Assembly (NCBI GenBank): GCA_964476135.1
Contig: CAYYYG010000010.1
Location: forward strand, 1 to 30,734
From: CAYYYG01 sp964476135
Lineage (GTDB): Bacteria; Patescibacteriota; Microgenomatia; UBA1406; GWC2-37-13
Reading direction: 5' to 3'
Length of the DNA: 30,734 nucleotides
How positions within the stretch are numbered: position 1 is the first letter of the stretch; each line of letters begins with the position of its first letter. Both the position numbers and the translations under genes were made by a program. The notes beneath the pieces were generated by a model that had not been told where the DNA came from, did no database searches, and saw nothing but the letters and a program-made list of their open reading frames with translations. Positions 23,111-30,709 of this stretch are shown here, in pieces.

Positions 23111-23376
23111 ATCGTGCCGGTTAGCCAACGGAAACTAATTGATAAGAGCAATAGCGCAACACCAATACCTATCAGCGCTATGCCAAAGAAGAAAGCGATA
23201 TCGGCTCTTTTTAGTTCCCTCAGCAGTACATCGTGCTGTCGTCTACCTTCTTCCAGGGCGAATATTTCCTGGTTTGATTTATCATTTAAACGAAGCCACC
23301 AGACCCTTGGGCAATAGATAAAATCACCGATTTCTGATGCAGTAACATATATTTTTTTTACCGTATTTGTACTCAT
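23107..23376 (-). CDS. Cas4-like N-terminal half with C-terminal membrane helix (split gene A)
   Basis: An 89-residue protein. It carries the start of the Cas4 fold: V-T-A-S-E-I-G-D-F-I-Y-C-P-R with Cys22 (first Fe-S cysteine in Cas4) and E-E-G-R-R-Q-H with His48 (the active-site His of the G-x-x-x-H type motif). Residues ~60-80 are a membrane helix, and the protein ends seven residues later. Gene B begins in the overlap ATGA at 23110-23107. With one helix at the end of A and one at the start of B, both soluble parts would lie on the same, cytoplasmic side and could form one nuclease. No cas1, cas2 or repeat array is near. Confidence 0.75.
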   Translation of the reverse strand: MSTNTVKKIYVTASEIGDFIYCPRVWWLRLNDKSNQEIFALEEGRRQHDVLLRELKRADIAFFFGIALIGIGVALLLLSISFRWLTGTI

Positions 23377-23449
23377 TGAAATATAATCATTATCGCATAT
23401 TTTTTAGCAGGTCAAATGTCGGATGGTTTGGTGAGTCACCCCATCTTTA

Positions 23450-24172
23450 CTAGATCAGGTGATATCTGATTATTGTGTGTCCGTCTTTTTGTTCAACCGA
23501 TGAAATTGCTACTTTACCTATTTCAGCGGTGGTTTGCACCTGCGTTCCCCCGTCGGCAACGGCGCCTACCGATTCGAGCCTCAGGGTGCGGAGCGGTTTA
23601 TCGGGCGGGAGTCCGGGTTGGAGGTAGATCGCTTCTTTTTTCAGCGCTTCCGCAGGTTGGAAATCGATTGAAAATTTGAGATCCTTTTCAATTAATTCAT
23701 TTGCCTTATTCTGAAGAATTTCTTGTATATCAGAATCTACTGTGCCCTGATACATAATAAATGGTTTTTTCCCGTGATCGCCCTTGATTGGCAGCAGGGT
23801 TGATGGCGAATAGCCAAGTAAGTAAAGTGCGAAATCGACTACATGCCCTGCTGAGTGAACTTTCATATTTTTATAACGCCTGTCCCAGTCGATAACTGCG
23901 TTGATGTGTCCGTCATTTTCCGGCACATTGCCGCTTTTCATTTTCAGATAATGCCAGACTTCTCCACCCTGATAGAGTGCCTGATACACTTCCCCTTTCC
24001 AGTTTTTTGCAGTAATAGTCCCTTGATCCGTGGGTTGACCGCCTCCCATTGGATAAAAAACAGTCTTATCAAGAGTAAGCCGATATCCATCCTTAATAGT
24101 TTCCAGTTGTGTTATTTTGGCATCGATACTCTTTGCATAGGAATCCGTCAGATAAATAAATGGATTTGTCAT
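23450..24172 (-). CDS. AlaX-like alanyl-tRNA editing protein with altered zinc ligands
   Basis: A 240-residue protein related to the editing domain of alanyl-tRNA synthetase (AlaX-M type), which hydrolyses Ser- or Gly-tRNA-Ala in trans. The N-terminal beta domain has Y-P-M-G-G-G-Q-P-x-D-x-G, and the zinc motif H-S-A-G-H (His106, His110) is intact. The second zinc motif, normally C-G-G-T-H, reads D207-G-G-T-Q211, followed by the usual T-x-E-I-G. Two of four expected ligands are replaced, so metal binding or specificity may differ. TATAAT on the minus strand (24183-24178) ends 5 nt before the ATG; no Shine-Dalgarno. Confidence 0.85.
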   Translation of the reverse strand: MTNPFIYLTDSYAKSIDAKITQLETIKDGYRLTLDKTVFYPMGGGQPTDQGTITAKNWKGEVYQALYQGGEVWHYLKMKSGNVPENDGHINAVIDWDRRYKNMKVHSAGHVVDFALYLLGYSPSTLLPIKGDHGKKPFIMYQGTVDSDIQEILQNKANELIEKDLKFSIDFQPAEALKKEAIYLQPGLPPDKPLRTLRLESVGAVADGGTQVQTTAEIGKVAISSVEQKDGHTIIRYHLI

Positions 24173-24177
24173 AAAAT

Positions 24178-24233
24178 ATTATATACAAACTGTGATTTTT
24201 ATCTTACTGAGTTAAACAACTAATACGTATAAT
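24178..24233. promoter_or_regulatory. divergent leaderless promoters
   Basis: The 67-nt gap holds two outward -10 boxes: TATAAT on minus (24183-24178), 5 nt before the ATG at 24172, and TATAAT on plus (24228-24233), 6 nt before the ATG at 24240. No Shine-Dalgarno precedes either start. Confidence 0.6.
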
Positions 24234-24239
24234 ATACGT

Positions 24240-25067
24240 ATGAAAGAGGAAAATAAATACCATGAAATTATCGAATCTCTCTATCTTGATGGCGCATTTG
24301 GAAATAAGGTGAGAGGCTTTTGGTCTGGAGATCCATTGAAAGGCAAAGAGATAAAATATTTATCTAACGGGATGGACATGATGGGTTATTTGAAGGAAGT
24401 GGGATTTATAGATACACTAGAGTTTACTCCCGCGGGTATAGTGATTGCCGGTTTATCGCTCAAGCGTGAGGCGGAAGAGGAAGATATTATTTCTCTAATG
24501 GGCGGGCAACATCCTGATTCTGAGTATGTGGAGCTCATGAAGGAAGCGTCAATATGGTACGCCAAATCGGTAACGGAAAAAGAAATTTGTTTACATGTGG
24601 AGGGGGCTTCGCCCGCTGGTACCTTCAGAAGGATCGAACTACCGATACTTTTAAGTAATAAAAACATCGATACAGTATGGAATGTGAGGCGCGAACCGGG
24701 TAAGCCCGGGCGTCTTGTTGAAGAGCTTCCGATCGAAGGCTGGTATTATCCGCAAAGGAGAAACTGGCTCAATCACACTTGGGGTAAGCTTTTGACGGAA
24801 AATCCATATGATAATCGAGATACATACATACATGCTCTATCCAGGTTGGTAATGGAGGGTGCGGAAGCTTATGGAAACATTGATGGATCAAGCGGCAATT
24901 TACACTGGAACAAAGATGAAGAACTGGCCTTGCTTTCCGGTGTGACTGCCTGCTTGTATACTCAGATGAGTCCGGAGCGGCATATAGATTATGCGTATAA
25001 TTCTCTAGATCTGATTAAATATGGTAAACTGCGGTCGGCTGCTGAAAAATATCTGAAGGAGTTGTGA
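24240..25067 (+). CDS. unknown 275-residue soluble protein
   Basis: No recognised family. No signal peptide or membrane helix. The N-terminal third is helical, the middle contains a strand-rich stretch with I-C-L-H-V-E-G-A-S-P-A-G and P-G-K-P-G-R-L-V-E-E-L-P-I-E-G-W-Y-Y, and the C-terminal ~90 residues are helical with several acidic and aromatic residues (Y-I-H-A-L-S-R-L-V-M-E-G-A-E-A-Y). The start is supported by the -10 box 6 nt upstream. About 240 nt without a convincing gene follow (25068-25310). Confidence 0.7.
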   Translation: MKEENKYHEIIESLYLDGAFGNKVRGFWSGDPLKGKEIKYLSNGMDMMGYLKEVGFIDTLEFTPAGIVIAGLSLKREAEEEDIISLMGGQHPDSEYVELMKEASIWYAKSVTEKEICLHVEGASPAGTFRRIELPILLSNKNIDTVWNVRREPGKPGRLVEELPIEGWYYPQRRNWLNHTWGKLLTENPYDNRDTYIHALSRLVMEGAEAYGNIDGSSGNLHWNKDEELALLSGVTACLYTQMSPERHIDYAYNSLDLIKYGKLRSAAEKYLKEL

Positions 25068-25310
25068 AGTTCAAGAGCAGATATGACGAAAATCTTTTTA
25101 AAAAATCGCTTGTAATAATCAAGTAGCACTAGTATTATATTTTAATTAGATTTAATCTTGATTTACAATAAAATGTTTTTTTCATAAAGGGTGAATGTAT
25201 TTCAAAGGTTGCGCCCGCCTTTACTCACAGAATCATCGATACTTCCTCTAAGATTCCTTCAAGAACAGTAGATCCATCAATAGTTAATAATTCTGATGGT
25301 AAAATATCTT
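25068..25310 (+). promoter_or_regulatory. intergenic region with -10 box of the iron permease gene
   Basis: Only very short open frames are present. TAAAAT at 25300-25305 ends 5 nt before the ATG at 25311. No clear terminator for the upstream gene was found. Confidence 0.4.
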
Positions 25311-26126
25311 ATGATACCAACGGCCGTCATATCATTCCGTGAGTTTTTGGAGGCGTTTCTGATAGTGGGCGTTTTTTTCGGTATTTCAAAGAAGCTTAAC
25401 CTAGGTCGCAATTTGGAAATAATTACCGCTGCATCGGCCGGTATCATTTTATCTTTAGTTATCGCAACTGCCACATATTCATTGGGCGATCTTGCCCGAG
25501 GAGTATTTACGCATGAAAGAACCGAGATTCTCGAAGGCTACCTGATGATTTTCTCCGGCATATTTATAGCTTATGTGGTGTTTTCCCTGCATCAGTTCAT
25601 AAACAGGAGCCGTGGAGGTAAGCTTATTAAAGCCCATGAATCGATGAAAAAAGGCACCTTCGACATTTCGCTTTTCATGACGATCGTGTTTCTTGTTGTT
25701 CGGGAAGGATTTGAAATCGCGCTTTTTACCGCGAGCACTTCCCTATTTGCTGAGTTTTTCCAGAATTTTTTGGGCCTGATGATCGGATTCGGTGCCGCAT
25801 CGGTGATTGGTATTTTGACCTATTATGCGTATATCAGACTTCCGATCGGAAAAATATTCAGATTCACTGAGTATATGATAATTCTGCTTGGCGCCGCTTT
25901 GGTGCAGCGCGGTGTGACCGAAATATTTGAGTACGTCTTTAAGATAGAGCTTTCTGATATAGTCCGGTTACCTCTATCATTTTTGCCGGCCGGCGATACG
26001 GTTGCGGGACATTTCATCAAAAGCTTTACCGGACTCGATCCCAAGTTCAGTCTGGCGAGACTGGCGATTATGCTTACATATTTCTGTGTTATCTATATCC
26101 TGTTCATGAAGAAAAAGCGGGTATAA
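25311..26126 (+). CDS. FTR1-type iron permease
   Basis: A 271-residue polytopic protein of the FTR1/EfeU oxidase-dependent iron transporter family, with about seven hydrophobic helices. Both R-E-x-x-E iron-binding motifs are present: R-E-F-L-E in the first helix (residues 10-14) and R-E-G-F-E in the fourth. It imports iron, normally ferrous iron oxidised on passage. The partners EfeO and EfeB, or a multicopper oxidase, are not in the window. An in-frame ATG lies 15 nt further upstream (25296), but it falls before the -10 box, so the start at 25311 (M-I-P-T-A-V-I-S) is preferred. The stop overlaps the -10 box of the rhomboid gene. Confidence 0.88.
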   Translation: MIPTAVISFREFLEAFLIVGVFFGISKKLNLGRNLEIITAASAGIILSLVIATATYSLGDLARGVFTHERTEILEGYLMIFSGIFIAYVVFSLHQFINRSRGGKLIKAHESMKKGTFDISLFMTIVFLVVREGFEIALFTASTSLFAEFFQNFLGLMIGFGAASVIGILTYYAYIRLPIGKIFRFTEYMIILLGAALVQRGVTEIFEYVFKIELSDIVRLPLSFLPAGDTVAGHFIKSFTGLDPKFSLARLAIMLTYFCVIYILFMKKKRV

Positions 26127-26127
26127 T
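26122..26127 (+). promoter_or_regulatory. -10 box of the rhomboid gene, containing the stop codon of the iron permease
   Basis: TATAAT includes the TAA stop (26124-26126) of the permease and ends 6 nt before the rhomboid ATG at 26134, so the rhomboid gene can be transcribed independently as a leaderless mRNA. Confidence 0.55.
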
Positions 26128-26133
26128 TAAGCA

Positions 26134-26817
26134 ATGTTCCCCTTAAGCGATTCCACGCCCCAGCGTACCGTACCATTTGTGAATTACGGGATAATTATCC
26201 TGACGGTATTAGTTTTTTATCTGCAAGTAACCGCGGCGGATTTTGAGTCATTTGTCTATCAGTACGCTTTCATTCCGGCCGATTTCAATCTGCTGGACCC
26301 ACATTCGTACAGATTCATTTTTTTCAGCATGTTTCTTCATGGTGATATTATGCATATCGTATCCAACATGTGGTTTCTTAAGATATTCGGGGATAATGTG
26401 GAAGACAGCTTAGGTCATTTTTCATATTTGCTTTTTTATTTGGTTGGAGGAGCGGTGGCTGCGATGGGGCAATATATTATCGATCCTTCAAGCCAGATAC
26501 CGATGGTTGGAGCGTCGGGCGCGATATCGGCTGCTGCCGGTTTGTATTTTGTTCACTATAACCGTGCCTCCGTGCGCACACTGCTTATTTTATTTTACGG
26601 TTTTATAAGAATAGTGAGTATACCGGTCTGGGCATTTTTGGGTTACTGGTTTGTTACCCAGCTTTTATTGGGAATCGCCAGCCTCGGCACTATTGGAGGC
26701 AGTGAAGGCGGAATTGCATATATGGTTCACGTAACAGGATTTGTTTTTGGCTGTGTTCTTGGATTCATCAGTAAAAACAGTGATGTGGAAAAACCCGTGG
26801 AAATTTTATCGGGATGA
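26134..26817 (+). CDS. rhomboid-family intramembrane serine protease
   Basis: A 227-residue membrane protein with six to seven helices. The catalytic dyad is Ser128 in V-G-A-S-G-A-I-S and His199 in M-V-H-V-T-G-F-V-F-G. The oxyanion-stabilising H-x-x-x-N motif (His74, Asn78 in H-I-V-S-N-M-W) is also present. It cleaves membrane-spanning substrates; no substrate is evident, although the exported proteins of the window with N-terminal helices are conceivable targets. The length suits the bacterial short-form rhomboids. Confidence 0.92.
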   Translation: MFPLSDSTPQRTVPFVNYGIIILTVLVFYLQVTAADFESFVYQYAFIPADFNLLDPHSYRFIFFSMFLHGDIMHIVSNMWFLKIFGDNVEDSLGHFSYLLFYLVGGAVAAMGQYIIDPSSQIPMVGASGAISAAAGLYFVHYNRASVRTLLILFYGFIRIVSIPVWAFLGYWFVTQLLLGIASLGTIGGSEGGIAYMVHVTGFVFGCVLGFISKNSDVEKPVEILSG

Positions 26818-26834
26818 TTGTAAGATAGTATCAT

Positions 26835-28007
26835 ATGAAACCCTCTACAAAAGCCATCCATGCCGGGCTTAGAGCGGCAGATCCTTCCTACGGTTCGGTA
26901 GTGCCACCCATATATCCATCCTCGACTTTCGTATTTCCTAATGCGAAAGAAGGTGCGCTCCGCTTTGCCGGAAAAAGCCGCGGAATGATTTACTCCCGAT
27001 TCACAAACCCGACGGTCGAGGCTCTTGAAAAACGGCTGGCTGCTTTGGAGGATGGAGAAGCTTCGATTGCGACCGGTTCGGGGATGAGTGCGATAACAAT
27101 GCTCTTTTTACATGTCCTCAGAAGCGGAGATACTTTATTAGCTCACCGGGTTTTGTACGGGGGTACAATTGAACTAGTTTCTAGAATTTTGCCTAAATTT
27201 GGAATCAAGACGAAACTAATAGATTTTACCGATCCTGCTGAAATAGAAAAATCGATCGATAAGTCGGTTAAGTTATTGTATTTCGAAACACCGACCAATC
27301 CGATGCTTGAAATTGTCGATATAGCCGCAATCGCAAAAGTCGCAAAAAAACATCAGGTAATGTCGGCAATAGATAATACATTTGCCCCTCCCCCGCTTCA
27401 GTATCCGCTGAAAATGGCCATAGACGTTGTTGTCCATAGTCTCACTAAGTATCTTGGCGGTCATTCCGATGTGGTCGGGGGCGCTGTAATTGGTAAAGAA
27501 AATTTTATAAGGGAAATGTTTTCAAAAACTTATCCTTTTTTGGGGCCAACCATGTCCCCCTTCAGCGCTTATTTGGTTATGCGCGGAATAACCACACTCG
27601 ATGTCAGGCTGAAAAAAATTTGCGAATCGTCCCAAAAAATCGCTCTCTTTTTAAGAGAACATCAAAAAATAGAGAGAGTTTATTATCCGGGACTTTCTGA
27701 TCATCAAGGCCATAAAATCGCCAAATCGCAGATGGCCGGTTTCGGAGGAGTTATTTCATTTGAAGTAAAGGGCGGGTATTCGCCCGCGGCGAAGCTTGCC
27801 GACGGGATCAAGCTTTTTAGTCTGGCCGTATCTCTGGGAGGTGTGGAAAGCCTTATCGAGCATCCAGCGTCGATGACCCATTCGGAATTGTCGGAAGATG
27901 AGATGAGAGCATCCGGGATAAGGCCGGGATTAATACGGATATCCGTGGGTCTCGAAGACGTTGACGATCTTATTTCCGCGTTACAGAAGGGGCTTGATGA
28001 GATATAA
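26835..28007 (+). CDS. Cys/Met-metabolism PLP enzyme (cystathionine gamma-lyase/synthase-like)
   Basis: A 390-residue fold-type I PLP enzyme. The PLP lysine is in S-L-T-K-Y-L-G-G-H-S-D. Other family marks are Y-S-R-F-T-N-P-T near the N-terminus, G-S-G-M-S-A-I, and I-D-N-T-F-A-P-P-P-L-Q in the middle. The family contains cystathionine gamma-lyase, cystathionine synthases, O-acetylhomoserine sulfhydrylase and methionine gamma-lyase. The segment L-Y-G-G-T lacks the cysteine typical of methionine gamma-lyases (Y-G-C-T), so lyase or synthase activity on cystathionine is more likely. It starts 17 nt after the rhomboid stop and may be co-transcribed or driven by TAAGAT at 26821-26826. Confidence 0.9.
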   Translation: MKPSTKAIHAGLRAADPSYGSVVPPIYPSSTFVFPNAKEGALRFAGKSRGMIYSRFTNPTVEALEKRLAALEDGEASIATGSGMSAITMLFLHVLRSGDTLLAHRVLYGGTIELVSRILPKFGIKTKLIDFTDPAEIEKSIDKSVKLLYFETPTNPMLEIVDIAAIAKVAKKHQVMSAIDNTFAPPPLQYPLKMAIDVVVHSLTKYLGGHSDVVGGAVIGKENFIREMFSKTYPFLGPTMSPFSAYLVMRGITTLDVRLKKICESSQKIALFLREHQKIERVYYPGLSDHQGHKIAKSQMAGFGGVISFEVKGGYSPAAKLADGIKLFSLAVSLGGVESLIEHPASMTHSELSEDEMRASGIRPGLIRISVGLEDVDDLISALQKGLDEI

Positions 28008-28016
28008 TTTGGCAAG

Positions 28017-28084
28017 GCCGCAGTGGCGAAATTGGCCCTCCGCAATCGGTAAGCTGATTGCTACGGCGCACAGCGTTTAGTGCG
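28017..28084 (+). pseudogene. truncated, interrupted tRNA-Leu remnant
   Basis: The stretch begins GCCGCAG-TGGCGAAATTGG, a tRNA-Leu-like 5' end, continues with about 25 foreign bases able to form a hairpin (GCAATC/GATTGC), and resumes with CTACGGCGCACAGCGTTTAG, matching the D-loop to anticodon (TAG) region of the intact tRNA-Leu just downstream. The 3' half is missing. The final CGCAC/GTGCG stem followed by ATTATTTTT may act as a terminator for the PLP-enzyme gene. Confidence 0.45.
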
Positions 28085-28100
28085 ATTATTTTTACAACAA

Positions 28101-28183
28101 GCCGGAGTGGTGAAATGGCAGACACGCAGCGTTTAGGGCGCTGTGCCCGCAAGGGCGTGGGAGTTCAACTCTCCCCTCTGGCA
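28101..28183 (+). tRNA. tRNA-Leu(TAG)
   Basis: Class II tRNA. The acceptor GCCGGAG pairs with CTCTGGC (one G-T). Anticodon stem CAGCG/CGCTG closes loop TTTAGGG with anticodon TAG. The variable arm TGCCCGCAAGGGCG is long, and the T-arm is GGGAG-TTCAACT-CTCCC. The discriminator is A28183. It decodes CUN leucine codons. Confidence 0.95.
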
Positions 28184-28198
28184 CAATATACTACCTGA

Positions 28199-29653
28199 CT
28201 ACCCGCTGCCATCTAATTCGGCGCGATTAACTGACCGATGCATTAGATATATTATTAGGATATAAAAGACCAGAATCGATAGATTGCTCACAAGATGATG
28301 CACAGGTGAAAAAGTGACATAGCCATTGGGGAAGACGAAAAGATTCAGCAGGAATAATACAAAGAGTCCGGTCGAACTATACTTAAAAAGTTGTCGCTGT
28401 CTTACAAACAAAAGCGGCAGAAGAGCTAGAAACAAGTAATAATAAGGCGAAAGCGAAACAGCCGCAAAGACAAGGAAAAATCCGTATATCAGCGGTTGCC
28501 TGTGCTTGGAGAAGTACTGCAGCATTAGAATACATAATATTCCTGACAGCGTGGCGCCGTATATAAGTGGAGTATTTTTTTCGGCGAGCTTAATACGATT
28601 CAAAGTATGGGTATAGTCGTCAATATATGAATCGGCCGGTTTGGCGTCTTTGGAAATAGAGATATTCATAAGCGTCGGCAAACCGATATTTATAACCTCG
28701 GAGCGGATATATTTCGCATGGAGTCCGATTTTTGTCCGCCAGGCAAGAAGTATGCGATAATCACCGAAATATATAATCAAACACAAGATCCCTGTAATAA
28801 TCGTAAGACCAAATGCCGTTAAAAATTTAAGTGCCGGTTTGGAATGATTACTGTTCAGTCCGGTAAATATAAGCTGTGCCAAGACCGGCAGGGCAAATAT
28901 CGCAGGAAATGCCTGCAATAGAGCCGACATACCCAAGCATATACCGCTTCGTGAATATTGTTTTTTCCCCCAGTAAATAAATGTCAGGGCGAGAAAGGGA
29001 TACCATATATATTGCAGATAATTATTGCCCAGGGCGCCAAATGTCCCGAAGTATGAAAGAGTCAACGCAAGTATCAGCGACGCTTTCTTGTAACCATAGA
29101 ACACCCAGATTGTTCCGGTCAAAATGAAGACTGCTATTAAGTCAAGATTAAAGATAATCAGGTAGCTGATGCTATTGCCGATATCGATGTTTTCCGCAAG
29201 CGGCTGGGCAAGCATGATCCATAAAGGCGGCGGATTAAATCCTTTGTCAAGAAGAGCCCGTTTCCAATACCCCGGGTGCGCCCTTGAGGTTATGAGTGCA
29301 ACGTCTTTTTTGAATGACTGCCATCTCTTTTCCGTAAATACGGATCGCGGACAGGCGGTAAGTTCGGAGGTTGGAATCAGCTTATAGGTTTTCAGATCAC
29401 GTACTATCGATACTTCTTTCCAGGATGGGTCGTTTGTTGCCAGGGCGCAGCTGTATAAATCAAAATACCCGACCTCCTTGGCATACTTTGCACCCAGGTA
29501 ATAGTGGAATATTCCCCAGGTACCATATCCGGGAACTGCGAGCATGATGTAGAGGTACAACGATATGATTGTCACAATAATACTGACCGAAAAGAAAAAA
29601 GTGACGTAAGTTAAGTATTTTTTGAAAAAAAAGCGAGCGGCCCGGTTGTTCAT
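28199..29653 (-). CDS. polytopic membrane protein, GT-C/GT87-like
   Basis: A 484-residue protein with about ten hydrophobic helices and one large extracytoplasmic loop after the first helix (residues ~45-165). That loop has the acidic Y-F-D-L-Y and N-P-P-P-L-W before the second helix, the usual order in DUF2029/GT87-type lipid-linked sugar transferases. No sequence motif strong enough to fix the family was seen, so this is a class-level call. A role in cell-surface glycan assembly would fit with the DUF2079 and acyltransferase genes. It is convergent with the tRNA-Leu (15 nt apart). AGAGGA just before the ATG could serve as Shine-Dalgarno. Confidence 0.7.
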   Translation of the reverse strand: MNNRAARFFFKKYLTYVTFFFSVSIIVTIISLYLYIMLAVPGYGTWGIFHYYLGAKYAKEVGYFDLYSCALATNDPSWKEVSIVRDLKTYKLIPTSELTACPRSVFTEKRWQSFKKDVALITSRAHPGYWKRALLDKGFNPPPLWIMLAQPLAENIDIGNSISYLIIFNLDLIAVFILTGTIWVFYGYKKASLILALTLSYFGTFGALGNNYLQYIWYPFLALTFIYWGKKQYSRSGICLGMSALLQAFPAIFALPVLAQLIFTGLNSNHSKPALKFLTAFGLTIITGILCLIIYFGDYRILLAWRTKIGLHAKYIRSEVINIGLPTLMNISISKDAKPADSYIDDYTHTLNRIKLAEKNTPLIYGATLSGILCILMLQYFSKHRQPLIYGFFLVFAAVSLSPYYYLFLALLPLLFVRQRQLFKYSSTGLFVLFLLNLFVFPNGYVTFSPVHHLVSNLSILVFYILIIYLMHRSVNRAELDGSG

Positions 29654-29711
29654 TCCTCTACTATTCTATCAGTCCAAGTTTCCCTGCGACCTGTATGTAA
29701 AATAAGTCGAG

Positions 29712-29740
29712 TTGTATTAATATACGATGTCGTTTAATAT
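29712..29740 (+). promoter_or_regulatory. promoter of the Xer-type recombinase
   Basis: TTGTAT (29712-29717) and TAATAT (29735-29740) are spaced 17 nt; the -10 ends 6 nt before the ATG at 29747, so the transcript is predicted to be leaderless. Confidence 0.55.
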
Positions 29741-29746
29741 AAGCGC

Positions 29747-30709
29747 ATGGGAATACGCGAGGCGGCCATGAGATTTCTCGAATACTGCGAACTTGATAAA
29801 AATCTGTCAAAAAAAACGGTAAGGATGTATGGGTATTACCTGGAATTTTTTCGCGATTGGCTACTTAAGTTTACGCATAATCCTTCGGTTTCCAAGGAGT
29901 CGGAACACGATTTTGACGTAAGGAAAATCGATGAAAATATCGTTCGTAATTTTAGATTGTATTTATCGCATCATTATAAAAATCCCCATAAGGGCGAGCT
30001 GAAACGTCAGACGCAGACATATTTTTTAGTTGCTCTCCGCTCTTTTTTCAAATATCTGATAAAACAGAAACTGCAGGTTATGCCCCCGGAGATGATCGAA
30101 CTTGGAAAACAGCGCGACCGAAGTATAAAATTTTTACTACCGGAAGAGCTAGATAAGCTTTTCAAGTCGGTGTCTACCGTCGATGAGCCCGGCATCCGTG
30201 ACCGCACAATTCTTGAAGTCCTATTTTCAACCGGCCTTCGTGTTTCGGAACTCGCCTCGCTTAACCGCGATCAGGTAAACTTGGACACGGGAGAGTTCGG
30301 GGTAATCGGTAAGGGAGGTAAGGCCCGCGTTGTATTTCTTACTAAAGTAGCCACAAACTGGCTCAAGGAGTATCTTGACCGCCGCGGCGACCCTTATCGG
30401 CCGCTGTTTATCCGTTATTCCGGCCCCAAAAGCGAAGAGGGCCTGACGGATGAAAAATCGCGTCTTTCTGTGCGTTCGATTGAGCGGATGGTCGACAAAT
30501 ACCGTAAAATCGCCGGTATCCCCTTCCGCATCGGTCCGCATGTATTGAGACACTCGTACGCAACGGATTTGTTATCGCACGGGGCGGATTTGCGGTCCGT
30601 TCAGGAAATGTTGGGACACAAAAATATTTCGACGACCCAGATTTATACCCATGTTACCAACACAAGGTTAAAAGAAATTCATGAAAAATTTCATTCAGGC
30701 AATAAGTAA
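29747..30709 (+). CDS. Xer-type site-specific tyrosine recombinase
   Basis: A 320-residue recombinase with an N-terminal SAM-like core-binding domain (about 1-110) and a C-terminal catalytic domain. The catalytic set is complete: Arg165 in S-T-G-L-R-V-S-E-L, Lys189 in G-K-G-G-K, His265 and Arg268 in P-H-V-L-R-H-S-Y-A, His291 in L-G-H-K-N, and nucleophile Tyr300 in Q-I-Y-T-H. Length and motifs fit XerC/XerD chromosome-dimer resolvases; there is no sign of phage integrase extensions. Whether it is C or D cannot be decided. No dif site was recognised in the window. Confidence 0.92.
   Translation: MGIREAAMRFLEYCELDKNLSKKTVRMYGYYLEFFRDWLLKFTHNPSVSKESEHDFDVRKIDENIVRNFRLYLSHHYKNPHKGELKRQTQTYFLVALRSFFKYLIKQKLQVMPPEMIELGKQRDRSIKFLLPEELDKLFKSVSTVDEPGIRDRTILEVLFSTGLRVSELASLNRDQVNLDTGEFGVIGKGGKARVVFLTKVATNWLKEYLDRRGDPYRPLFIRYSGPKSEEGLTDEKSRLSVRSIERMVDKYRKIAGIPFRIGPHVLRHSYATDLLSHGADLRSVQEMLGHKNISTTQIYTHVTNTRLKEIHEKFHSGNK

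Noticed and set aside
23111..23128. TTG start of split gene B
   Set aside because: The ATGA overlap at 23110-23107 is a typical coupled start and needs no rare start codon.
22619..24172. CRISPR-Cas locus suggested by the Cas4-like genes
   Set aside because: No cas1/cas2 or effector genes and no regularly spaced repeats are present in the window.
25190..25290. GTG-started 26-residue ORF
   Set aside because: No family, weak signals and low-complexity context; likely chance.
29747..30709. Phage or integrative-element integrase
   Set aside because: Size and motifs match Xer recombinases, and no att repeats or phage genes were seen around it.
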